Assembly (NCBI GenBank): GCA_030748455.1
Contig: JASMLY010000053.1
Coordinates: 1-64,000 of the forward strand
Length of the DNA stretch: 64,000 bases
Reading direction: 5' to 3'
Source: Phycisphaerales bacterium
GTDB lineage: Bacteria; Planctomycetota; Phycisphaerae; Phycisphaerales; SM1A02
Part shown: piece after piece, positions 45,073 through 54,581 of the stretch
Numbering within the stretch: position 1 is the first letter of the stretch
Layout of the letters: the number at the start of each line of letters is the position of its first letter
Notes under the pieces: generated by a model
Seen by the model: the letters and a program-made list of their open reading frames with translations, nothing else
Databases searched by the model: none
What the model was told of the DNA's origin: nothing
Program-made: the position numbers and the translations under genes

Positions 45073-45813
45073 GTGAGCAGTTCCTTCTCTACCCTATGTA
45101 GCGACTTTTATGTGAACCAAAAAATTTCACTTTGTGTCGATATGCCAAAAGTAAAGGAAGCGGCATCGGATGTCTTTGATCGTATTCGTAAGGAAGTACC
45201 GGAGTTTGATCGTATTCGTCCCTTCGACAACGAACTCGCGATGGAAACATCGGAAGTTGATGGCAGGTATCAATGGGTCGGGCTACGCCCTCGGTCGATT
45301 GGGTCCGGAAGCGTAAATCCTGTACAGATAGAAGACGCGTATCATTTGCATCGTTTGCTTCTTGAATTGATGCCCTATTATCTTTCCGTTACGCCACTCA
45401 ATATCGAGTTTATTGAATTGGTGTTTGGTTTTGATTTGCCAGCGAGAGAAAATAGAAACGAAGTTGTGATGCGTTCACTGATGGGAAACACGCCATTTGC
45501 TTCGCTCGTCGATACGGATGGAGAGCCACTTCTTGACGTGCAACCGCGTTTGGGTTTCGCACTGAATGAGTCGTGCGATTTGCAAGCATTTATCGAAGTA
45601 AAAACAAGGACTTCCGCAGCTGAAGCTGCCTCACAGTTGTATCAAGATGAACCAATCAGTGTGTTTTTAACAGTCAGAAGAAACGGACCATTGAACAACG
45701 AGGATGAGTTCGTCAATACCTTCGGAACTCTTGCTGGGCATATCGAACATATTGCCGAGCACCGCGTAATCCCCGATGTTGTAGTTCCGTTGCACCAAGC
45801 TATTGGGATTTGA
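45073..45813 (+). CDS. unknown cytoplasmic protein
   Basis: About 246 residues if started at GTG 45073, just after the DUF418 stop; ATG 45142 (MPKVKEAASDVF) is a shorter alternative. I do not recognise the family. It is soluble, with mixed alpha/beta character, no signal peptide and no Cys cluster. Conserved-looking blocks are YQWVGLRPRSIGSGSVNP, ELMPYYLSVTPLNIEFIELV and LGFALNESCDLQAFIEVKTR. The coding character is strong over the whole length. A small gene overlaps its stop. Confidence 0.65.
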   Translation: MSSSFSTLCSDFYVNQKISLCVDMPKVKEAASDVFDRIRKEVPEFDRIRPFDNELAMETSEVDGRYQWVGLRPRSIGSGSVNPVQIEDAYHLHRLLLELMPYYLSVTPLNIEFIELVFGFDLPARENRNEVVMRSLMGNTPFASLVDTDGEPLLDVQPRLGFALNESCDLQAFIEVKTRTSAAEAASQLYQDEPISVFLTVRRNGPLNNEDEFVNTFGTLAGHIEHIAEHRVIPDVVVPLHQAIGI

Positions 45814-46004
45814 CAGCCAAGGTGGTCGCATTAGATGAAACACGAGCAAGCATATCGTACGAGAGCATTGATTACATGCTAAGCGAATTGACAGAAGATC
45901 AACGTGTAAAAGTAGGATCAATCATAGATCAATGGAAAACGGCTGCTGATACTATTGAGACAGACAGGCTAGTGAACGTATTCCCGTCGCCCTATGTGTA
46001 TTGA
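45810..46004 (+). CDS. small unknown protein, coupled to the upstream unknown gene
   Basis: About 64 residues from TTG 45810, which overlaps the TGA of the upstream gene, or 60 from GTG 45822. It has no known motif; the middle (SIDYMLSELTEDQRVKVGSI) predicts an amphipathic helix. The overlap suggests translational coupling and a partner role to the upstream protein, which is inference. It is convergent with the oxidoreductase gene, 2 bases away. Confidence 0.45.
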   Translation: MTAKVVALDETRASISYESIDYMLSELTEDQRVKVGSIIDQWKTAADTIETDRLVNVFPSPYVY

Positions 46005-46006
46005 AT

Positions 46007-46879
46007 TCAGTGAAACATTCCAAGAACTTTGCTTGGTTGTTCGCTATTGCCAGTGATGCAACTTAAGCGGGCTGATTCGCAAAGTGCAAGAATGCGAGGC
46101 GCGTCAGCAGAATGCTCTGGTTGTTCTTCGGTGATCCCAGATGCGATGAGTGATGCGAGAGAAGTTGTGCCATCATCTACTGTTACTGTATGGTCATTGC
46201 CGAGGACGAGAACTTCGCGTTTCCAATGTGATTGGTCGCTCAACAAAAGAGTCGCGCAGCGCTGATCACCAAAACGTAATTGGACGGTCATGTTGCCTCG
46301 CAATTTGTTTGGTTCCTCAGGAATTGTTCCTCCACTATGAAACGCGTGCACGAGGTCGGGTGTACCGAGATAGTGATCTATAAAGTCCATCGCATCGAAC
46401 AATCGTGACCAGAGCGTTCCTTCGTGCTCAGCGCACAAGAGGGAGCAATGTGCAGCGGCAGGCATTCCAAACTGATCTGTCTCATCGAGGATTTGTCCAA
46501 ACCCAATGGATCGTCTCATGAGTGGAACAAATTTTGCGGCTGGAGTTTTCCCCGCTTCATCCATCAACAAGTTTATCTCTCCTGAAAGTGGAGTTGTCGT
46601 GATGGTGGGTTTTGCCCGATGACGTAAGAGTTCGCAAAGAGAATGTTCGTATGAACCAGCTTCGCTGATCAGAAAAAAAGCATCCTGAAAGTTCGTTGCC
46701 ATGGAGCGAATATCATCACACTTGTCAATTTTTAGGGCTGAAGAAAGTTCTGTTGCGTCGTCGATGTTTGAAGAACCAACTGCAACAAGTTTTACTTTTG
46801 CTTCTTTTACGACGTCCTTTAACAACTGTTTTTGAGAAGGATGAATCCAAGCAACGAGATGGGGGTATGCAGCAGGCAT
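46007..46879 (-). CDS. Gfo/Idh/MocA-like protein, possibly degenerate
   Basis: About 290 residues from ATG 46879; the frame stays open further upstream but there enters the RNase P RNA gene, which rules it out. A Rossmann-like N-terminal half (HLVAWIHPSQK … KLVAVGSSNIDDATELS … FLISEAGSYEHSLCELLRH) and the C-terminal ILALCESARLSCITGN … SKVL end match the Gfo/Idh/MocA oxidoreductase layout. The usual N-terminal GxGxxG dinucleotide motif and the EKP motif (here TTTPLS) are missing, so NAD(P) binding is doubtful. The function is unknown. Confidence 0.6.
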   Translation of the reverse strand: MPAAYPHLVAWIHPSQKQLLKDVVKEAKVKLVAVGSSNIDDATELSSALKIDKCDDIRSMATNFQDAFFLISEAGSYEHSLCELLRHRAKPTITTTPLSGEINLLMDEAGKTPAAKFVPLMRRSIGFGQILDETDQFGMPAAAHCSLLCAEHEGTLWSRLFDAMDFIDHYLGTPDLVHAFHSGGTIPEEPNKLRGNMTVQLRFGDQRCATLLLSDQSHWKREVLVLGNDHTVTVDDGTTSLASLIASGITEEQPEHSADAPRILALCESARLSCITGNSEQPSKVLGMFH

Positions 46880-46925
46880 ACTGCGCAGTGTACCGTTGAA
46901 TTCAAATCTCCCGTACAATACGTAT

Positions 46926-47290
<365 letters not shown>

Positions 47291-47303
47291 AAGCGATCAC
47301 GAG

Positions 47304-47334
47304 CAGCCCCCTTAAGCGAAAGCTGAGGGGGCTG
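47304..47334. terminator. terminator hairpin after rnpB
   Basis: CAGCCCCCT…AGC with a GAAA tetraloop pairs with GCT…AGGGGGCTG (12 pairs, small bulge). The T-run after it is weak (TCCCCTTA). It lies between rnpB and the convergent M28 peptidase stop, so it may serve both. Confidence 0.7.
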
Positions 47335-47339
47335 TCCCC

Positions 47340-49214
47340 TTATGGTGCTCGAAGTGTGACATCGATTGTGATGTTCTTGCGTTCGCGTTGTACGGTGAAT
47401 GTGACGACATCACCTGGGCTAGATGATTTCAGTAACTCCATGAGTTTTTTCCCTCCCGTAAGTTCGGTCTCTCCCCATGCGAGCAAAACATCACCGGCTT
47501 GCAGACCTGCATCCTCTGCGCATGTTCCTTCGCTCACGCCGGTGAGCAGAATCCCAGTTTCAAGTTGTTCTGTATATGAGGGATGCACGCCAAGTCGAAC
47601 AGGCGATGACATTTTTGTTGCACGGTTGGAATTCGTTTTTGTATTTGTAGTGAACGCCACCTTTGGTTCGTCTACGAGTACATTGGCGAACGCTTCAACA
47701 AGTTCAATGACATGTGCTGCACCTGCAGGATTTATCGTGTGTGGCCTGTCTCTTGGTGTATGGTATTCATCACTCAAGCCAGTGAAAAAGAAGAGAACGG
47801 GGATGTCTTGTGCATAAAAATTTGTATGATCGGAGGGACCGGTACCCCCAGTTGTCAGACTTGCTGAGAGGGTTGATTTTTCAACAATTTTCGGTATGAG
47901 AGTTTCAAACTCTATTGCTGTACCAGTTCCAGAGATGGAAACATTGTTGTCGCGAAGCCTGCCAACCATATCCATATTGATCATGACATTGATCTCTTCG
48001 AGGTTCATGATCGGATCATCAACAAAAGTTGCGGATCCATAGAGTCCAGCTTCTTCTCCATCAAACAATAGAAACAACACTGAGCGGAGCGATTCATCAT
48101 CACTTTCTTGATAGGAATCTGACAGTAATCCTGCCAAAACTAAAACAGCAGCAGTTCCAGAAGCATTATCGTCTGCGCCCACATGCAAAACACCAGGAGA
48201 AGATGTGCCTGTGTATCCGAAGCCTAGATGGTCGTAATGTCCACCAACGACCACCCATTCCTCTGCAAGGGCACCTCGGCCTTGTAGGATCCCACCAATA
48301 TTTTTAGCCTGCATTGCAGTAGACTCAAGGGTTGTTTCAAGCCGAACCATCGCATCAAGTTGTTTGGTGGTAACACTGCCAGAATCAGCATCCAGTTGCA
48401 GAGCCTCGAGTTGATCTGAGCCACCAACTAGGGCACGAGCAGTTTCTAGATCAAACTGTACAACTGGAATTGTCGTAGAACCGAAGCGGTTTGAACGATT
48501 GAGTTCAAGACCTCGCCGACCATCTCTACAATTTGGAGGGTTCACTAGGATGACACCCTCTGCTCCTCGGTCGATGACAGCCTGCATTTTCTCTCGGATC
48601 GCACTCTTTGGACCAAACCGTCGCCCTGACCATAGACTCACACCTTCATCGTCGAGTGGCTCGTACCGAAGCATCAGTGCGATCTGCCCAGTCAAGTCTG
48701 TGTCTGCATCGAAACTCGAATACCCAACCTCTTGATTTTCAATTGCGTATCCAACAAATGTTACAGGTGCTTCAACAGTTCCGCTTCCACTGTTCCCTAA
48801 TACGACAAAGTCGGTGCGCTCTCTGAGTTTTTGATCACCAATTGTTGCAAGTGCGTGCGTGACCTCGGGTGCAGTACTGTCTAATGCAAACTGAAATGGT
48901 TGAAACCATGAACCAGCAAATGCAGGTTGCAACCCGTCTTGTTCAAGATTCCATACGATGTACTCGCCTGCCAAAGTAGAGCCAGTACTCCCAGGCGATC
49001 GGCCAGCAAGCCATGGGTTTGCAAGGAGTGAGACGTGCTCTTGGAATTCAATTGCCAGCGGACCTGCGGCTTCATAGTACGAGTGCAACGTTTCGTCTGT
49101 CACTGTTCCATCTGGATTGAAACCCATGACTGACTGAGGTCCATCAATCGTCGTTCCAGATGGGCTGATCGTCATAGAAGTGGCTAAAATAGTTATAAAA
49201 ATTGAGGGATTCAT
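47340..49214 (-). CDS. exported M28-family zinc aminopeptidase with PA and PDZ domains
   Basis: 624 residues. A signal peptide (MNPSIFITILATSMTISP) is followed by a PA-domain-like insert (about 90-250). The M28 catalytic domain (about 300-510) has VVVGGHYDHLGF, GADDNASGTAAVL, LLFDGEEAGLYGS, INMDMVG and LSDEYHTPRD, giving the two-zinc ligand set. A C-terminal PDZ domain (about 535-620, GILLTGVSEGTCAEDAGLQ) may bind peptide ends. It would cut peptides in the periplasm or outside. The upstream region is shared with the divergent gcvPA (57 bases). Confidence 0.9.
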   Translation of the reverse strand: MNPSIFITILATSMTISPSGTTIDGPQSVMGFNPDGTVTDETLHSYYEAAGPLAIEFQEHVSLLANPWLAGRSPGSTGSTLAGEYIVWNLEQDGLQPAFAGSWFQPFQFALDSTAPEVTHALATIGDQKLRERTDFVVLGNSGSGTVEAPVTFVGYAIENQEVGYSSFDADTDLTGQIALMLRYEPLDDEGVSLWSGRRFGPKSAIREKMQAVIDRGAEGVILVNPPNCRDGRRGLELNRSNRFGSTTIPVVQFDLETARALVGGSDQLEALQLDADSGSVTTKQLDAMVRLETTLESTAMQAKNIGGILQGRGALAEEWVVVGGHYDHLGFGYTGTSSPGVLHVGADDNASGTAAVLVLAGLLSDSYQESDDESLRSVLFLLFDGEEAGLYGSATFVDDPIMNLEEINVMINMDMVGRLRDNNVSISGTGTAIEFETLIPKIVEKSTLSASLTTGGTGPSDHTNFYAQDIPVLFFFTGLSDEYHTPRDRPHTINPAGAAHVIELVEAFANVLVDEPKVAFTTNTKTNSNRATKMSSPVRLGVHPSYTEQLETGILLTGVSEGTCAEDAGLQAGDVLLAWGETELTGGKKLMELLKSSSPGDVVTFTVQRERKNITIDVTLRAP

Positions 49215-49271
49215 AGTCTGAATATACTACCACTCTGCGATACACTTCCATCTCTCAGGACAAAAATACTT

Positions 49272-50627
49272 ATGGATTACACGCAAATATCTGACAGGCA
49301 ACGTGGTGAAATGCTTGCGACGATTGGGATTGATCACGTCGATCGACTTTTTGATGTCATTCCTGAATCGATCCGCCTTAGAGAGGAACTCGACCTTTCT
49401 CCTCCACTCTCTGAGTTAGAGTTACAACGAGGACTCCTCGAGATGGCTGCGCACAATGTTGGACCACACAACATGCCTTGTTTTATGGGATGCGGCGCGT
49501 ATGATCATTTTTATCCGGTATTGATCGATCAACTGATCAGTAGGGGAGAATTTCTCACTTCCTATACGCCCTACCAAGCAGAAGCATCTCAAGGAACCCT
49601 TCAATTATTTTTTGAATTTCAATCCCAGATCGCACGCCTCACTGGCCTCGATATTGCAAACGCTAGTTTGTACGACGGAGCAACTGCAGTCGCTGAAGCA
49701 GCTATTTTAGCAGTCAACACGACACGGCGACACACGATACTTGTTGCATCAACGCTTCACCCAGAATACCTTGCTGTACTGAAGACCTGTCTTTCCGATT
49801 TGCATGTTTCGATTACAGAACTTGAATCTACAGGCGGAACAGTATCACCTGAAACTGTCAAGAACAACATGCACGATGATGTTGCAGCAGTCATCGTACA
49901 GTCACCAAACATTTGGGGGCAGATCGAAAATTGGGAAGGGTGTTTTGAAGTTGCACATACCGATTCGAAAACAGTTGCAATCGCAGTCTTCAATCCCATC
50001 GCTTGTGGGTTAGTAAAAAAACCTGGGGAGTGTGGAGCTGATATCGCAGCAGGCGAGGGGCAACCACTTGGGAATCCGTTGAGTCTTGGCGGTCCTTATC
50101 TTGGTTTACTCGCGGCAAAAGAAAAATTTATTCGGAAAATGCCCGGTCGCCTTGTGGGAATGACCACAGACAACGATGGGAGACGTGCATTTTGCTTGAC
50201 ATTGCAAACTCGTGAGCAGCACATTCGTGGTGAAAAAGCGACGAGTAATGTCTGTACCAATCAAGGCTTGATTGCAATGCGTGCATCCATGTTTATGACT
50301 ACGCTCGGGGCAGATGGGTTGGCAGAAATGGCGAGTCAGTGTTGGCACAAGTCGCACTATTTAGCTGAGCAAATCAACGCATTAGAAGGTTGGGATTTGA
50401 AATTTGATGGTGCTTTTTTCAACGAGTTCACTGTTGCATGCCCAGTTGATGTAACACGTGTCGTTGATGCAGGAAAGGAGCGGGGTCTCCTTGTTGGTGT
50501 GGCAGCTCGTGGGCGGCGTTTACGAAAAATTTCAGAGGAAAACGATCTGATTATTGCAGTGACAGAAAAACGCACGCGTCACGAGATGGATGCGTTGGTT
50601 TCTCTCTTTGCGGAGGTATCGTCGTGA
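49272..50627 (+). CDS. gcvPA: glycine dehydrogenase (decarboxylating) subunit 1
   Basis: 451 residues, the length of the N-terminal half of two-subunit P-proteins. Blocks include LSELELQRGLLEMAAHN, MPCFMGCGAYDHFYP, FLTSYTPYQAEASQGTLQ and SLGGPYLGLLAAKEKFIRKM. It forms the PLP-dependent P-protein of the glycine cleavage system with gcvPB, releasing CO2 from glycine. AGGA lies 10 bases before the ATG. The H- and T-protein genes (gcvH, gcvT) are not in the window. Its stop overlaps the gcvPB start region. Confidence 0.95.
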   Translation: MDYTQISDRQRGEMLATIGIDHVDRLFDVIPESIRLREELDLSPPLSELELQRGLLEMAAHNVGPHNMPCFMGCGAYDHFYPVLIDQLISRGEFLTSYTPYQAEASQGTLQLFFEFQSQIARLTGLDIANASLYDGATAVAEAAILAVNTTRRHTILVASTLHPEYLAVLKTCLSDLHVSITELESTGGTVSPETVKNNMHDDVAAVIVQSPNIWGQIENWEGCFEVAHTDSKTVAIAVFNPIACGLVKKPGECGADIAAGEGQPLGNPLSLGGPYLGLLAAKEKFIRKMPGRLVGMTTDNDGRRAFCLTLQTREQHIRGEKATSNVCTNQGLIAMRASMFMTTLGADGLAEMASQCWHKSHYLAEQINALEGWDLKFDGAFFNEFTVACPVDVTRVVDAGKERGLLVGVAARGRRLRKISEENDLIIAVTEKRTRHEMDALVSLFAEVSS

Positions 50628-52138
50628 CGATGGTGATGGAACAAGAACACAATTCAATGATTCACCCTTCACGCGGGGAGCGCCCAGCGGAACCCCTTAT
50701 TTTTGAAAAACACGTTGAGCGTGTTTGTGGTGTAGATCTACCACCACTCGATGTACATGAGACAGAAGTCCCCGATGGTTTACTTGGAAGTGGGGTACGT
50801 TTGCCAAGTATTGGACAGCACGATGTGATGGCGCATTACACGCATCTTTCAGATCGGAATTTTTCAGTTGATGGGAATTTTTATCCACTCGGTTCGTGCA
50901 CGATGAAACATAATCCACGAATCAACGAGTGGGCAGCATCACTTCAGGGCTTTTCCTGCCTCCATCCACTTCAAGATGAAGATAGCATTCAAGGAGCGCT
51001 TCGTTTGTTGTATGAAACAAGAACGATGCTTGAGGAGATTTCAGGGTTGCATGAAGTTTCTCTGCAGCCTGCTGCAGGTGCACACGGTGAATTCACTGCA
51101 CTTAAAGTGATTCGTGCTTTTTTCGTCGATCATGGACAACCACAACGAACAGTTGTATTAGCACCAGATACAGCGCACGGAACGAACCCAGCATCATGCA
51201 CGATGTGTGGTGCATCAGTTCGAAAAGTTCGGACGATCGACGGGCACACGGATCTCTCGCATTTGAAAGAAGTCATTGAAGAAGTGGGCGCAGAAAATGT
51301 CGCTGCATTTATGATTACTAATCCAAGCACTGCTGGGCTCTTTGATCCTGCGATTAAGGAAATGGCAGAGATTGTGCATGGTGCTGGTGCTAAAGTGTAC
51401 CTCGATGGGGCGAACATGAATGCGTTACTTGGACGAGTAAAACCGAGTGATTTTGGTGCTGATGCAATGCACTACAACACGCACAAGACCTTCAGCACGC
51501 CGCATGGTGGTGGGGGGCCAGGTAGTGGACCCATTGCAGTAACTGAAGAGTTAGCTCCCTATCTGCCCGTACCACAAGTGATGATGTCAGATGATGGAAG
51601 TTTTTATCTCGATCGAGATCGGAAAAAATCGATCGGGAAAGTACGAAGTTTTATTGGCCAATTTGGCGTACTCGTTCGGTGTTGGACGTACATGAGTGCT
51701 TGTGGAGCGGAAGGGTTACGAAATGTTGCGGACACGGCTGTTCTCAATGCAAATTACCTTGCAACACGGCTTCAGAATGTATATTCCATGCCGTTTTTCA
51801 ACCCCTCAAATGGTGAATACTGTGCGCATGAGTTCGTGACAGTTCCAACTGAATTACTCAACAAGGGTGTTACACTCGTCGAGCTCGCAAAGCGAATGAT
51901 CGATTTCGGTGTGCACCCACCAACGATGCATTGGCCAGTGCATGATTGCTTGATGGTCGAGCCAACTGAAACAGAATCGAAACAAGCACTTGATCGATTT
52001 GTCGATGTCATGCTGCAAATTGCAGAAGAAATCGAACAGAGTATTGATGATGTCAAAAACGCACCACTCGTTTCAGACGTTGCTCGGGTAGATGAAGTAA
52101 GCGCAGCAAGAAAACCCATACTTACATGGTTGGATTAA
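50624..52138 (+). CDS. gcvPB: glycine dehydrogenase (decarboxylating) subunit 2
   Basis: About 504 residues from GTG 50624, which overlaps the gcvPA TGA; ATG 50630 is an alternative. The PLP-binding lysine lies in MHYNTHKTFSTPHGGGGPG (about residues 281-299). NFYPLGSCTMKHNPR and FPxPTMHWPV-like VHPPTMHWPVHDCLM are also diagnostic. It pairs with gcvPA in the glycine cleavage P-protein. The split form is usual in many bacteria. The end is convergent with pgpA by 4 bases. Confidence 0.95.
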   Translation: MTMVMEQEHNSMIHPSRGERPAEPLIFEKHVERVCGVDLPPLDVHETEVPDGLLGSGVRLPSIGQHDVMAHYTHLSDRNFSVDGNFYPLGSCTMKHNPRINEWAASLQGFSCLHPLQDEDSIQGALRLLYETRTMLEEISGLHEVSLQPAAGAHGEFTALKVIRAFFVDHGQPQRTVVLAPDTAHGTNPASCTMCGASVRKVRTIDGHTDLSHLKEVIEEVGAENVAAFMITNPSTAGLFDPAIKEMAEIVHGAGAKVYLDGANMNALLGRVKPSDFGADAMHYNTHKTFSTPHGGGGPGSGPIAVTEELAPYLPVPQVMMSDDGSFYLDRDRKKSIGKVRSFIGQFGVLVRCWTYMSACGAEGLRNVADTAVLNANYLATRLQNVYSMPFFNPSNGEYCAHEFVTVPTELLNKGVTLVELAKRMIDFGVHPPTMHWPVHDCLMVEPTETESKQALDRFVDVMLQIAEEIEQSIDDVKNAPLVSDVARVDEVSAARKPILTWLD

Positions 52139-52638
52139 CCAAGTAAGGCTGCTGCAAAAAATACGATACATCCAGCAGCGATTCCTGCAAACACATCATC
52201 CATCAACACACCCCAGCCATTTGGGAGGGATTGAGCGGCGTTGATTGGACCAGGTTTCACGATGTCAAAAAATCGAAACAGCATGAAAGCTAGAATCGCA
52301 AGTGAGACCCAAATTTGTGGAGAGACGTGGTTGTGAGGTTCAAGCCAAGCCATTCCAAGTAGGGCAATGGATTGTCCAGCTGCTTCATCACAGACTACTT
52401 GAGGAGGGTCTTTTCTTCCGAAATACGTTTCGTACCACTTTGCAAGATTGACTGTGATGTAGGAAGAAACTAAAACAACTACCAAAAGAATCGAGATTGT
52501 CAGTGCAGGAGGTGACCCAAAATGTCCTAAAACTAAGACAGCGAACACAGGTTTCAGAGACCCCCATGTTCCAGGTGCTTTTGGGAGTAATCCCAAACCG
52601 CCATTTGTGCACCAAAGTAAGTTCCAGTTTTGTTTCAT
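52135..52638 (-). CDS. pgpA: phosphatidylglycerophosphatase A
   Basis: About 167 residues. ATG 52638 overlaps the pgsA stop (ATGA); the open frame reaches further upstream, inside pgsA, but that is shadow. The family motifs are GLGLLPKAPGTWGS at the N-terminus, the KDPPQVVCDEAAGQ metal site in the middle and FRFFDIVKPGPI. Three hydrophobic segments place it in the membrane. It removes the phosphate from phosphatidylglycerophosphate made by the upstream gene product. Confidence 0.92.
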   Translation of the reverse strand: MKQNWNLLWCTNGGLGLLPKAPGTWGSLKPVFAVLVLGHFGSPPALTISILLVVVLVSSYITVNLAKWYETYFGRKDPPQVVCDEAAGQSIALLGMAWLEPHNHVSPQIWVSLAILAFMLFRFFDIVKPGPINAAQSLPNGWGVLMDDVFAGIAAGCIVFFAAALLG

Positions 52639-53285
52639 GAAGATTGTTGGCGTAACACGTGGCGAAGGCCGGTGATGTATGGGAGTCCTGACCAGAGGGT
52701 CACGATCAGCATGAGCCACACAGAGATATCAATCACGAGCATAACACTTCGGTGCCGATCGGGATGGCAATTCACGACAAGCAGTAAAACGAGCGGTACC
52801 GCGATCGATTGAAGAATCATTTTTGCTTTTCCTGCCCACTTTGCCCCACCTTTATATCCCTTGGATTCAAGGACATCTCGAATCGCAGTGACGAGAAGTT
52901 CACGCGCAATGAGAAGCACTACCATCCATGGGTAGACCCCGCTTGCCATTGTGAAGAGCCTCTCTTGGGCGATCCACTCTGGAATGCTAAAGCGAGGTCC
53001 TGCAAAAAAGATAAAGGCTCCGAGTACAAGAACCTTGTCGCAAAATGGGTCCATGATTCGCCCAAACATCGATTCAGCATTCCATTTTCTAGCGAGGTAC
53101 CCGTCTATAAAATCAGTAGTTGCGGCAAGCACGAATAACACGATTGCAATATTTCCCCATAGTACGCCTTGCCCTGGAAATCGAAACCCACTCATTGCAA
53201 AAAAGAACGCAGCTGCAATAAAAACACGCAAAATCGTGACCATGTTGGGTATTCGCTTTTTCAAACTTTCACGCACGGGTTGCAT
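52635..53285 (-). CDS. pgsA: CDP-diacylglycerol-glycerol-3-phosphate 3-phosphatidyltransferase
   Basis: 216 residues. The CDP-alcohol phosphotransferase motif is present as DFIDGYLARKWNAESMFGRI with a following MDPFCDK, matching D-G-x2-A-R-x8-G-x3-D-x3-D. Several membrane helices follow. It makes phosphatidylglycerophosphate, the substrate of pgpA just downstream. ATG 53285 has no clear ribosome-binding site; a later start at Met 15 is possible. Confidence 0.93.
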   Translation of the reverse strand: MQPVRESLKKRIPNMVTILRVFIAAAFFFAMSGFRFPGQGVLWGNIAIVLFVLAATTDFIDGYLARKWNAESMFGRIMDPFCDKVLVLGAFIFFAGPRFSIPEWIAQERLFTMASGVYPWMVVLLIARELLVTAIRDVLESKGYKGGAKWAGKAKMILQSIAVPLVLLLVVNCHPDRHRSVMLVIDISVWLMLIVTLWSGLPYITGLRHVLRQQSS

Positions 53286-53660
53286 TCTACCCGACCACTG
53301 CCTTTTGGCTTACAACGGGACAGTCACTTTGTAACCTCGTGCTATAAATGGGGATAGGGACGCTGCCCTTAGGTTTCGTTCGAGACTCCCACGTGTACAA
53401 GTTGTGTCAAAGAGGGTTGGTTCCTATGCATGCCCTGTGCTTTGTTGAAGAGGGTTGTACAAGATGGAGCGAGTTGGCGACACAAGTTGGGTGAAGCGGG
53501 ATCATCTTCAGAATATGGTGTATTCTTCGGGTCTAATACACGACGCAAAGTGGTTGCAAAAAGGCGGTTTTGGGTCTATTCTGCCGCTCTTATCGCCATT
53601 TTTGTGGTTATTTCTTTTGCCTGAACATCCCCTGTATCCCAAGGTTCAATTCCCTCGTAT
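53286..53660. other. intergenic region between pgsA and nuoJ
   Basis: About 375 bases between the divergent pgsA and nuoJ genes. It must contain both promoters, but no clear -35/-10 pair stands out. No riboswitch or tRNA is recognised. One small open frame with a membrane segment lies inside (53430-53624). Confidence 0.5.
53430..53624 (+). CDS. possible small single-membrane-span protein
   Basis: 64 residues from ATG 53430. A polar N-terminal part is followed by a basic patch (NTRRKVVAKRRF) and a C-terminal hydrophobic segment (WVYSAALIAIFVVISFA), the layout of a tail-anchored small membrane protein. No ribosome-binding site is seen and there is no known family. It lies just upstream of nuoJ and may be a co-transcribed small gene, or chance. 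Confidence 0.3.
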   Translation: MPCALLKRVVQDGASWRHKLGEAGSSSEYGVFFGSNTRRKVVAKRRFWVYSAALIAIFVVISFA

Positions 53661-54581
53661 ATGGATCCTGTCCTCCCTTATCTTGCCTGTCTCGTTTTGG
53701 CTCTTACGATCTACGCAGCGATACGCCCAGCATCGTTAACATTTCGGATCGCTGCGATCGTTGCAGTTGTTGCCGCAGCGGGCTGGGTACTTGGGATCGT
53801 TGCAGGATTCTTCTCTTCCCTTGCAGGAGATGCCACAAGCCCATTTTTCATTCTCTTTAGTCTTGCACTCATTGCTGCTGCAATTCGAATGGTTTCCCAT
53901 GAGAGACCAATTTACTGTGCGTTGCATTTTGTTTTAGTCGTCATTGCATCCGCAGGGTTGCTTTTGCTACTCGAAGCAGAGTTTATGGCGTTTGCACTTA
54001 TTATTGTGTACGCCGGTGCCATCCTGATCACGTACATGTTCGTTCTCATGCTCGCGAACCAAGCAGCAGACCCTCTCCAACCAGAAACGATGGCGTTGCA
54101 TGACAAAATCCCTCGGGAGCCAGCAACCGCAGTGGGCGTTGGTTTCTTAGTATTGTGTATCGTGACAGGAACAGTGTTGCACGGTACAGAACAACTCCCC
54201 GAACGACCACAAAGTACAACATCTTGGCACACCTTAGAGAAACTGCCAAAACAATTTGAAGAAACTGTTCTGGCTTTTGACGATTCTTTTGCATGGCCTC
54301 CACACGTTCATCAAGATGGGAAAGCGATTCAGTTTGATAACGAAACTGTCTACATTGTTTCTGCAAATGGTACTCGTCTTGAACTAGAGGAATCGATGTT
54401 GCCAACAAATACTCAGTTGGTGGGATGGTCGCTCGTCAATGATTTTCCTGTAAGTTTGGAACTTGCAGGGGTAATCCTTCTGATGGCAATGCTCGGTGCT
54501 GCGATCCTTGCACGGCGTGCAATTGAACTTGGTGAACGAGAAAAACGTGCAGCCCTGCTCCATGACGAGGTGCCCTCATGA
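53661..54581 (+). CDS. nuoJ: NADH-quinone oxidoreductase subunit J
   Basis: 306 residues, longer than the usual 170-200 because of an extra region (about 165-255) between the membrane helices. The core NuoJ helices include PIYCALHFVLVVIASAG, the LEAEFMAFALIIVYAGAI segment (about 109-126) with the pi-bulge helix, and the C-terminal LAGVILLMAMLGAAILARR. It is a membrane-arm subunit of complex I. It is the first of five overlapping nuo genes (J-K-L-M-N). The peripheral-arm genes are not adjacent. Confidence 0.9.
   Translation: MDPVLPYLACLVLALTIYAAIRPASLTFRIAAIVAVVAAAGWVLGIVAGFFSSLAGDATSPFFILFSLALIAAAIRMVSHERPIYCALHFVLVVIASAGLLLLLEAEFMAFALIIVYAGAILITYMFVLMLANQAADPLQPETMALHDKIPREPATAVGVGFLVLCIVTGTVLHGTEQLPERPQSTTSWHTLEKLPKQFEETVLAFDDSFAWPPHVHQDGKAIQFDNETVYIVSANGTRLELEESMLPTNTQLVGWSLVNDFPVSLELAGVILLMAMLGAAILARRAIELGEREKRAALLHDEVPS

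Noticed and set aside
49215..49271. Glycine riboswitch before gcvPA
   Set aside because: Only 57 bases separate it from the divergent gene, too short for a glycine aptamer.
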